From Oscillospiraceae bacterium (GTDB lineage Bacteria; Bacillota; Clostridia; WRLR01), in NCBI GenBank assembly GCA_009777515.1, contig WRLR01000002.1, forward strand, positions 1 through 64,000: DNA of 64,000 bases, given 5' to 3'. Below are positions 18,693 through 25,592 of this stretch, one piece after another (the first letter of the stretch is position 1; every line of letters starts with the position of its first letter). Under the pieces are notes generated by a model, which ran no database searches, was not told the origin of the DNA, and saw only the letters and a list, made by a program, of their open reading frames with translations. The position numbers and the translations under genes are program-made.

Positions 18693-19751
18693 TTATCTGC
18701 GCGACATTTTCTCGTATGTATCGTTGTAGTACAACGCGTTTTCTACAGGCGTGTCCGGCGGGATGTGGTTGCCTACGGCCATGAAAAAGCCGGGGCAGCG
18801 CTTACCGATATCCATGCAACGCTTGACCTCGGCGTATATATCCTCCCGCGTGCCCAGTTTTAGCGCCCGGGTGTCCGCATTGCCGACTATAACATGCGTC
18901 TTTCCGTATTTTTCAGCCATGTACGCCATGTCAGTGCACGGCTCCAGCACGAAACCGTGCACCCCGCAACCGGCGACGTCGTCTATGAATGTACTGTAGT
19001 CCCCGTCCGATGTGTATATGATCCTTTTGCCGCTCTCGATAAGGGGCGCGAACAGCTTTTTGTAGTTTGGGAACACATATGCCCTGTACCAGTCCGGGTG
19101 TATGAACGCGCCCGACGTCCATACAATGTCGTCGTGTACCATCACGACCGGCGACTCGCACTGCGAAAGAGCCTGAAAATACTGCATGATCCAGTCCGCG
19201 TACCTGTCCGTCAGCGCCCCAAAGCCTTTCGGGTCGATGCCGGCGGCTTCGAGCAGCGTCTCCCAGCCGAATATTTCAATCAGCCCGGACATGCATGTCA
19301 CATAGATGCCCGTCATATTGACTGCGTCCGGGTTTTGCTCGCATTTCGCCCGGTAGTTGTCGTTGTACTCCGCAACGAGACTGCTTTGGTCGCGGGGGCC
19401 GTAGAGCTCCCATGGATCAAAGCCCAGCGCGTCCTCCGGGCTTTCAAACAGCAGCGACACTTGGTCATCGTAGTCCACAGCTCCGTCCTGATAAACCGCA
19501 TGCCCCATCCGCGTGCGCCGCTCGCCGAAAATCTGCCTGTGTGTGAGGACCGACCAAATGAAATCGTAGTTCCACGCCTTTATAAATGCAGAGGCGGCTT
19601 TTGCCTTTTCGTCGGCGCCGCTGAACGCGTCCACCCGAATGCCTGTGACCTTGTAGATTAAGTCCCAATGCATATCAGCCGAATATTCTGTGCGCGGCAC
19701 CCGCGCCGGCATGTCCAGGTGGATCGCCATATTGCCGTCAGTGTATGACAT
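18693..19751 (-). CDS. Uroporphyrinogen decarboxylase (URO-D/MtaA) superfamily protein
   Basis: 352 residues with the TIM-barrel pattern of the URO-D superfamily: 'VMVHDDIVWTSGAFIHPDWYRAYVFPNYKKLFAPL' is the characteristic mid-protein segment, followed by 'RIIYTSDGDYSTFIDDVAGCGVHGFVLEP'. At the position where corrinoid/CoM methyltransferases have a zinc-binding HxCG, this protein has TSDG, so a zinc-dependent methyl transfer is doubtful. True haem decarboxylase activity is also unlikely, as no haem genes are nearby. It lies upstream of LuxR paralogue 2 on the same strand. Two further paralogues in the window also sit beside sugar genes. Function is unknown. Confidence 0.75.
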   Translation of the reverse strand: MSYTDGNMAIHLDMPARVPRTEYSADMHWDLIYKVTGIRVDAFSGADEKAKAASAFIKAWNYDFIWSVLTHRQIFGERRTRMGHAVYQDGAVDYDDQVSLLFESPEDALGFDPWELYGPRDQSSLVAEYNDNYRAKCEQNPDAVNMTGIYVTCMSGLIEIFGWETLLEAAGIDPKGFGALTDRYADWIMQYFQALSQCESPVVMVHDDIVWTSGAFIHPDWYRAYVFPNYKKLFAPLIESGKRIIYTSDGDYSTFIDDVAGCGVHGFVLEPCTDMAYMAEKYGKTHVIVGNADTRALKLGTREDIYAEVKRCMDIGKRCPGFFMAVGNHIPPDTPVENALYYNDTYEKMSRR

Positions 19752-20051
19752 AGTGTTTAACCTCCCCCAAATCCCCTATCGCCCGCATTCGTAGGGGCGA
19801 CGCTTGCTACGCCCGCGTATTTTGGGCGCGCCGCTTGCTGCGCCCGCCGCTTACTGCGCCCGCCGCTTACTGCGCCCAATAAATATTATACCAAATACCA
19901 TTCCATACCATAGCCGGGACGCTTGAGCCGGGCGCATTGGCGTTGTTTTGGTTCAAATCGCGTTTATATAAGGATTTATGTGATAAATATACATTAATAA
20001 TATGCATTCGTTAATGTTTGCTTTGACTATTATTTTTTAGGTGCAACTAAT
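19752..20051. other. Divergent intergenic region with short repeats
   Basis: Separates the minus-strand URO-D-like gene from the plus-strand GGDEF gene. It holds the 19791-19877 GC-rich repeat and an AT-rich part (19960-20040) that probably contains the promoter of the GGDEF gene; no convincing hexamer pair was read. Confidence 0.5.
19791..19877. repeat. GC-rich 'GTAGGGGCG' leader plus 15-bp tandem units
   Basis: The stretch starts with GTAGGGGCGACGCTTGCTAC and continues with repeated CGCCGCTTACTGCGCC units (two exact, two degenerate). The GTAGGG(G/A)CG motif recurs at several other intergenic sites here. Confidence 0.6.
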
Positions 20052-22004
20052 TTGGCGAATACAGACAGCTTACCCGCGACAAATGAAAACGCGGGCACAA
20101 ATACGAGAGGCGCCGTTGGGACAGTGCAAAATACCGAAATGGCGAGAGGCGTTGAAATAACGCGAGACGCCGTCGGAGTGGCGCCAAATGCCGGTACGAC
20201 GCGAGGTTTCATCGGGGCGGCGCTTAACACCGGCACGGCGTATAGATCCGGGTTTCGGTGGCGGCTGCACAAAAAAAACGGGATAGCCATACGCTTTCTC
20301 AATATCAATTTGTTGCTATTCGCGCTGGCCATTTGCATCATGGCAACGGTCATGGCTGTGGCATATTCCGCTGTCATAGGCAACCTGTCGTCGGAATACG
20401 CGGCGCGCTACGGCGCCGGCGCCGCCGACACGTTGAGCGCGCGCGTCGACAAAGAAATCATACTAATATCTAAAACGGCCCGATCCAGCGAAGTCATCGC
20501 ATGGATGCTCGACGAGGACGACGCCGAGAAAAAATCGCTGGCGTTCACGGAACTGGAAGACGTCGTCGGTGAGCTGTACAGCTTCAACATATATATCGGC
20601 CTCAATAAATCGCTACTCGAATACAGGATAGAAGTCGACAACCCGGTAGGGGACTTTTCGTATGTCGCCGCGCTCAGCAGGGACAAACCGGAAGATGAAT
20701 GGTATTTTGACTGCATCGAGTCGGACAGCGATTATCAGGTTCTAGTCGGGATCGATAACGTACTGAATAAAAAACGTGTGTTCATTAACCACAAAGTGGA
20801 GCTGGACGGCGCTGCCCTGGGCGTCATTAGCACGGGGCTTGAGTTCTCCCATATAGCGGGCGAGCTTTTTTCCCAATATGACGACTATAACCTGCGCGGG
20901 CTCGTCATCGACGGCGGCGGCGCCATCCATATGGACAGCGACTTGCTAGACGACAGGGATTTTTTGCACCATGAATTTGAGTCCACAATTGAGGACGCCT
21001 TCGCTGGCGCCGCGCCCCTGTCCGCCATTAGGACATATTTAGACGGCGCTGCGGGCGGTAATGCGGGCGGCGCTACGGGCGGTAATGCGGGCGGTAATAC
21101 GGGCGGCAATGCGGGATCGGATATAGGCGTCGGCGCGGGCGTGGGCGGCGGGCAGCTTGCGCCGGTCAGGCTGCGCACAGGCCCATACAAATATATGGCA
21201 ATCGCCCCTGTTCTAGACACGGACTGGTATGTCGTGATTCTGTCCGGCACGCCGTCGCTGTTCGACTTGTCGCTGTTCATCCCAGTCATGCTTACCATGC
21301 TCGTATTGTTGATAGCGTTCGCCCTGGCCGCCAGCGCCGCCAACTATAGGCTCATACTGCTGCCGTTGGGGAAACTCGACCACAGCCTGGCGCTCCTGAA
21401 AGAAAACAGCGAGATGCAGATATACGGAGCGGACCGCGACGATGAGCTGGGGAACTTGTCGAACACCATTCAGGATTTGTTCAACAAGGCAAATATTGAC
21501 ACGCTTACCGGCATATATAACAGGCGTTTTATGGAAAACAACCTGGTGCACATAATGGAGATTTTGTCGCGCGCCAACGGCATGCTGAGCACGTTGATGA
21601 TCGATATAGACTTTTTTAAGAGGTTCAACGACACTTATGGCCACGATCAGGGCGATATATGCCTGCGTGAAGTCGCGGGCACGCTGGCATCGGGCGTGAC
21701 CAGGGCGAACGACTTTACAGCGCGTTACGGCGGCGAAGAATTTGTCGTCGTCCTCCCCAACACCGACGAGGCCGGTGCACGCGTCGTAGCGGAAAAACTG
21801 TTGAACAACGTGCGCGGACTGGATATACCTCATTCCGGGGGCATCGATGGCACGCCGTACGTGACGGTTTCCATTGGCGTGACGACTGGGCGGGTCTCGT
21901 TCATGCATTGCTGGGAGGACTACATAAGACAAGCCGACAAAGCGCTGTACGCCTCAAAGCAAAACGGCCGCAACCAATACACCTACATGGCGCTGACCAA
22001 ATAG
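20052..22004 (+). CDS. Membrane GGDEF protein, probable diguanylate cyclase
   Basis: 650 residues from a TTG start. Residues 1-70 are a low-complexity cytoplasmic tail; helix 1 is around residues 85-110 ('LNINLLLFALAICIMATVMAV'), an extracytoplasmic Cache-like sensor follows to about 400, then helix 2 ('LFIPVMLTMLVLLIAFALAA') and a GGDEF domain from about residue 480. The active-site loop reads 'RYGGEEF', the catalytic form, with 'DIDFFKRFNDTYGHDQGD' for metal and nucleotide binding, so it should make cyclic di-GMP from GTP. A Gly/Asn repeat ('GGNAGGATGGNAGGN') is inserted in the sensor. It is the synthetic counterpart to the HD-GYP protein about 8 kb away. Confidence 0.9.
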   Translation: MANTDSLPATNENAGTNTRGAVGTVQNTEMARGVEITRDAVGVAPNAGTTRGFIGAALNTGTAYRSGFRWRLHKKNGIAIRFLNINLLLFALAICIMATVMAVAYSAVIGNLSSEYAARYGAGAADTLSARVDKEIILISKTARSSEVIAWMLDEDDAEKKSLAFTELEDVVGELYSFNIYIGLNKSLLEYRIEVDNPVGDFSYVAALSRDKPEDEWYFDCIESDSDYQVLVGIDNVLNKKRVFINHKVELDGAALGVISTGLEFSHIAGELFSQYDDYNLRGLVIDGGGAIHMDSDLLDDRDFLHHEFESTIEDAFAGAAPLSAIRTYLDGAAGGNAGGATGGNAGGNTGGNAGSDIGVGAGVGGGQLAPVRLRTGPYKYMAIAPVLDTDWYVVILSGTPSLFDLSLFIPVMLTMLVLLIAFALAASAANYRLILLPLGKLDHSLALLKENSEMQIYGADRDDELGNLSNTIQDLFNKANIDTLTGIYNRRFMENNLVHIMEILSRANGMLSTLMIDIDFFKRFNDTYGHDQGDICLREVAGTLASGVTRANDFTARYGGEEFVVVLPNTDEAGARVVAEKLLNNVRGLDIPHSGGIDGTPYVTVSIGVTTGRVSFMHCWEDYIRQADKALYASKQNGRNQYTYMALTK

Positions 22005-22030
22005 GATACATATAAACAAGCAAGTCCAAT

Positions 22031-22133
22031 AAAATACATGTCAGCATACATATCCATTAATATACATGACAGCATGCATAACAATTAAGATACACGTCAG
22101 CATACATTTCAGTTAGCATACATATCAGTATTG
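22031..22133. repeat. 28-bp tandem repeat, about 3.7 units
   Basis: Units at 22031-22058, 22059-22086, 22087-22114 and a partial one to 22133 share ATACATGTCAGCATACAT. It is AT-rich, unlike the GC-rich arrays elsewhere, and occupies most of the gap between the GGDEF gene and the next gene. Confidence 0.75.
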
Positions 22134-22177
22134 TTTTATGATAACATATCCGTAAATTTTATATGGGGGATATGTGT

Positions 22178-22699
22178 ATGAACATGCGCCATTCCGACAG
22201 GGAAATCCGCGACAAAGAAATAATAAAGGCCATACTGGACATGTGCGAGGTCATCGACATAGGCTTCTTTGATGACGAATACCCTTATGTTTTGCCCGTC
22301 AATTTCGGCTACGAATACGAAGACGATTTAGTCTTTTATACGCACCACGCGCTCGATGGCTATAAAAACATCCTGGTGGCAAAAAACCCAAAAGTGTGCG
22401 TCATGACATACAAGTTTATCGGACATATATATAACGATTACGACCATTCGTCGCACGACTACCGATCTGTTATGGCGTTTGGCGAGATGTCGTTTATCGC
22501 GAGCGACAGCGAGGACTACGAAAGGGCGTGGCGGGCGTTGGGCAAGTCATATGGGCATACCATATCCGACTCCCTGTTCGCGCCGGAGTTCAAGGCGCGT
22601 ATATTGATGGCCAAGATTGTATGCAAGCCGGAAAATGTCGTCGGCAAGGCACAGCGCAACGTCACGAGCGTCGATCAGGTGCCGTTCACGATTAAATAA
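22178..22699 (+). CDS. Pyridoxamine 5'-phosphate oxidase-like flavin-binding protein
   Basis: 173 residues from the ATG at 22178, which has GGGGGA 8 bases upstream; the in-frame ATG at 22163 overlaps that site. The sequence 'IGFFDDEYPYVLPVNFGYE...LVFYTHHALDGYKNILVAKNPKVCVM' is the split beta-barrel pattern of the NimA/PNPOx-like family, which binds FMN or related cofactors. 'GEMSFIAS' is the next conserved strand. Members reduce nitro compounds or have unknown redox roles; substrate cannot be inferred here. It precedes an amidohydrolase gene by 39 bases. Confidence 0.8.
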   Translation: MNMRHSDREIRDKEIIKAILDMCEVIDIGFFDDEYPYVLPVNFGYEYEDDLVFYTHHALDGYKNILVAKNPKVCVMTYKFIGHIYNDYDHSSHDYRSVMAFGEMSFIASDSEDYERAWRALGKSYGHTISDSLFAPEFKARILMAKIVCKPENVVGKAQRNVTSVDQVPFTIK

Positions 22700-22738
22700 A
22701 TATACGAGATAGACTATTAGGTGGACAGAAATAATATT

Positions 22739-23695
22739 ATGATAATCGACATCCACACGCATGTTTTTCCCGACGATATCGCCCGCGGTACTATACGCAT
22801 GCTTTCGGAGAAAACAGGCAATAAATATGAGCTCTCGGGCGACGGCACGGTGTCTACATTGTTAAAAAATATGGACGATTGGGGTATTGATGTCTCCGTA
22901 GTCCAGCCGGTCGTCACAAAGCAGTCGCAGACGCGCAAGGTCAACGAATGGGCTGCCGCCATTACCGCTGTATCGGCGAAGGCATGGGCGGCTGCCGAAA
23001 AGGCGGGCGGGGCGGGCAGAGCAGGTAAGCCAGGTAAGCCAGGTGAGTCGGTCGGATCAGTCGGATCAGTCGGATCGGGCGGAACTGGCAATTCGAGCAA
23101 GGTAGGCAAGGTAGGCAAGGTAGGCAAGCCAAGCGGGCTGATTAGTTTTGGCGGTATTTATCCGCATTCCAGCGATTACATGGACGATATCGACTTTGTC
23201 GTAGGGCTTGGGCTGCGGGGGTTGAAATTCCATGCGGAATACCAGAATTTCGTACTGGACGACGACCACATGCTGAGGGTATACGACTACGCCCTGAGCA
23301 AAGGTTTGGTATTGCTGCACCACGCCGGCTTCGACCCGGGCTACCCGCCGCCATTTAAAAGCTCGCCGCAACAGTTCGCGCGCGTCGCCAAGGCAATGGG
23401 CGGCGGCGTCATCATTGCCGCCCACCTGGGCGGGCACGACCAATGGGACGACGTTGAGCGCCATTTAGTAGGAAGCGGCATATATCTTGACACGTCGATG
23501 GGGTTCGAGTTCTTCCCTCGCGATCAATTTTTACGCATCGTAAAAACACACGGCGCGGACAAAATCCTGTTCGGCTCGGACGCCCCTTGGAGCAACGCTG
23601 GTAAAGAGATCGCCAACCTTAGAGCCATGCCCCTCGGCGCAGACGAAATCGACGCCATATTGGGCGGCAATGCCGCTAGGATACTGAGCCTATAA
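22739..23695 (+). CDS. Amidohydrolase (amidohydrolase-2 family) with repeat insertion
   Basis: 318 residues from the ATG giving 'MIIDIHTHVFPD', the metal-binding HxH strand of the TIM-barrel; a GTG 18 bases earlier is the alternative start. Further ligands are visible: 'GLKFHAEYQ', 'VLLHHAGFDPG', 'IIAAHLGGHDQWDD' and 'ILFGSDAPWSN' with the final Asp. This fits the ACMSD/2-pyrone-dicarboxylate type of metal hydrolase or decarboxylase. Between residues about 75 and 130 lies a Gly/Lys/Ser low-complexity insert ('GKPGKPGESVGSVGSVGS') encoded by 9-base direct repeats (GGATCAGTC, GTAGGCAAG), between the first strand region and 'GLISFGGIYPH', a loop in relatives. Confidence 0.85.
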   Translation: MIIDIHTHVFPDDIARGTIRMLSEKTGNKYELSGDGTVSTLLKNMDDWGIDVSVVQPVVTKQSQTRKVNEWAAAITAVSAKAWAAAEKAGGAGRAGKPGKPGESVGSVGSVGSGGTGNSSKVGKVGKVGKPSGLISFGGIYPHSSDYMDDIDFVVGLGLRGLKFHAEYQNFVLDDDHMLRVYDYALSKGLVLLHHAGFDPGYPPPFKSSPQQFARVAKAMGGGVIIAAHLGGHDQWDDVERHLVGSGIYLDTSMGFEFFPRDQFLRIVKTHGADKILFGSDAPWSNAGKEIANLRAMPLGADEIDAILGGNAARILSL

Positions 23696-23729
23696 CCGCA
23701 GCCACGCATATAATATATGTTTTGCGAAT

Positions 23730-23850
23730 ATAGGGCGCGATATATATCAACTTCGTTGCGAACGTCAACTTTGTTGCAAACGTCAACTTTGTTGCGAACA
23801 TCAATTTCATTACGAACGTCAACTTTGTTGATGTGGACATCGCGCCCTAT
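23730..23850. repeat. Inverted-repeat-bounded array of 18-bp units
   Basis: The 11-base ends ATAGGGCGCGA (23730-23740) and TCGCGCCCTAT (23840-23850) are perfect inverted repeats. Between them about 4.5 copies of an 18-base unit (type CAACTTTGTTGCGAACGT) run from 23748. The reverse-complement unit is recognisably related to the 18-base unit at 61568-61621. It sits between two convergent genes. Confidence 0.78.
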
Positions 23851-23882
23851 GAATGGCTATCCAAATGTCTATCCATTTTACG

Positions 23883-24668
23883 TTATATACTGCGCAGGCA
23901 CTTGAGGCTTTCCCTCGCGCATTCGATGGACGTCATCCCCTCGGTCGGCATGTCCTGCTCGACGACGAGCCACTGTGCGCCCGCATCGACGCTCGCCTGC
24001 ACCAGGGCAGGGATGTCCTGCATGCCCGCGCCCAGATGCCGGAAGCGGAACGTCGAGTTTCGCCTTGGCGTGTCGGCGCCCGAGCTGTCGCCTTCCATAT
24101 AATAGTCTTTTAAATGCACAACAGGGGCGCGCCCCGCGTACTTCCTAACATACGCAGCCGGATCGAGACCGGCCACTTTGGCCCAGCATGTATCGATTTG
24201 GGTTTGCAACAAATCGGCTGGCACGGCTTTGTACAACAGGTCCAGCGCGTACTCCCCGTTGGATTTCGCGAATTCGAATTCGTGGTTGTGGTATAGCAGC
24301 GTCATGCCTTTCTTTTTCGCAACCTCACCAATCTTTTTAATACCGGCGATCGCCTCGTCATATTTTTCCGCGCCGATCCGGTAATGCTCGGCGAGGTGCG
24401 GTATAGCCACCCACGAGCAGCCTATCGCGGCATAGCTACCCAGCACGGCGTCGGGGTTCGCGATCATCTCGTCGTAGGCCACATGGGCGGATATCGCTTT
24501 CATGCCATAATCGTCCAGTGCCTGCCTGACTTCATATGAGCTGTAGCCGTACAAGCCGGCCAGTTCTATTCCGTCGTAGCCCATATCTTTCACCTGGCGC
24601 AAAACGCCAATCGGGTCGCGCGTTATCTCGTCGCGCACCGAATACACCTGCAGCGCTATAGGTAACAT
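23883..24668 (-). CDS. Sugar phosphate isomerase/epimerase (xylose isomerase-like TIM barrel)
   Basis: 261 residues from the ATG at 24668, which follows GGGAGGA; an ATG at 24698 is upstream of that site. 'IALQVYSVRDEI' at the start, 'GYDGIELAGLYG', 'LLYHNHEFEF' and 'TQIDTCWAKVAG' are typical of the IolE/IolI-like AP_endonuc_2 barrel, which binds a divalent metal and isomerises or epimerises sugars or inositol derivatives. 'VHLKDYYMEGD' and 'WLVVEQDMP' carry the late metal ligands. Relatives usually sit beside Gfo/Idh/MocA dehydrogenases; here the closest ones are 20 kb away. The substrate is not known. Confidence 0.87.
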   Translation of the reverse strand: MLPIALQVYSVRDEITRDPIGVLRQVKDMGYDGIELAGLYGYSSYEVRQALDDYGMKAISAHVAYDEMIANPDAVLGSYAAIGCSWVAIPHLAEHYRIGAEKYDEAIAGIKKIGEVAKKKGMTLLYHNHEFEFAKSNGEYALDLLYKAVPADLLQTQIDTCWAKVAGLDPAAYVRKYAGRAPVVHLKDYYMEGDSSGADTPRRNSTFRFRHLGAGMQDIPALVQASVDAGAQWLVVEQDMPTEGMTSIECARESLKCLRSI

Positions 24669-24778
24669 AAAATCCTCCCTCATATAATAGTAGTACAAAC
24701 TAATGTATGTAACATAATTAATTTATATAACTATTTCCCGCAACATGCAAGGCTGTCTGTCTAAAAATACGAAAGCGC

Positions 24779-24934
24779 GGACGACCGGGGGCGGTCGTCC
24801 CTACGATTGCCTACGTTATTGCCCGTGTAGGGACGGCCGCCCCGGCCATCCGCGCCCAGTCGTCCCTACGATAGCCCGCGTTATTGCCCACGCTGGGGCA
24901 TGCAGCCGTCCGCGCCCGGTCGTCCCTACGATTA
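24779..24934. repeat. Three 60-65 bp units of 'GTCGTCCCTACGAT'
   Basis: GTCGTCCCTACGAT recurs at 24794, 24859 and 24919, with shared GCGTTATTGCCC between. The last unit runs into the stop codon (24932-24934) of the minus-strand flavin-binding protein. The core is the reverse complement of the GTAGGGACG motif seen in other intergenic repeats of the window. Confidence 0.65.
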
Positions 24935-25405
24935 CTTGAATTCGCCCCAATTCTCGCTCAGCAGCGCCGATTTGCCCGTAAAATCGATTTGGTAACGTAT
25001 TGCGTGATGATCTTTAATCAACATGCCATCAGTGAGGCGGACTTCCAGAATGCAGCAATTTTTATCTTGTTCATTGTTTGCGTGGTCATACCACGCAGCA
25101 AACGCCTCGCGCAGCTTTGACCTAATATCGGCGTTCTTTGGATCCAGCACCCATCCGAGGTTCCGGCCAATGCCATGCCCTGAGAACCAGTCGACGGCGC
25201 ACACGGCTACATCCGGATGCGACTCAATTTGCCTTATTTTATTTGAGAGCGCATTCGTGCTGACATAAAAGGCGCCATCCTCATAATATGCGTCCACCAT
25301 GCGGTTATACAAGCGCTCACCGTCAGATGTCGCTATTGCGATTAAACTGTCCTTGCCAAACCGCTCGGCCATTATGCTTATTGCATTTTCATAATTATTC
25401 ATCAT
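24932..25405 (-). CDS. Pyridoxamine 5'-phosphate oxidase-like protein
   Basis: 157 residues. GGAGGG precedes the ATG at 25405. 'LIAIATSDGERLYNRMVDAYYEDGAFYVSTNALSNKIRQIESHPDVAVCAVDWFSGHG' is the split beta-barrel of general stress/PNPOx-like flavin-binding proteins; the C-terminal part ('CCILEVRLTDGMLIKDHHAIRYQIDF') is typical of the clostridial subfamily. It is only distantly like the other PNPOx-like protein at 22178. Monocistronic; its stop codon lies in a dispersed repeat. Cofactor and reaction are not determinable by reading. Confidence 0.82.
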   Translation of the reverse strand: MMNNYENAISIMAERFGKDSLIAIATSDGERLYNRMVDAYYEDGAFYVSTNALSNKIRQIESHPDVAVCAVDWFSGHGIGRNLGWVLDPKNADIRSKLREAFAAWYDHANNEQDKNCCILEVRLTDGMLIKDHHAIRYQIDFTGKSALLSENWGEFK

Positions 25406-25592
25406 AAACCCTCCACCATTAAATTTTCATAATTTTATCAATTATAAGCTGACAACAGCGCGTCATATTAAAATTTTTCATTTTAACGAGTGCACCCCGA
25501 TTTATACGACATGCAAAGCGATTTGGTGTATTATAATGTAATGAAATTAACCGTCGCAGCTATGCATTGCTGCGGTGTGGCGATGAGGCAGT

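Noticed and set aside
20000-20051. Cyclic-di-GMP riboswitch upstream of the GGDEF gene
   Set aside because: The conserved GEMM core sequences were looked for and not found here or before the HD-GYP and surface-protein genes.
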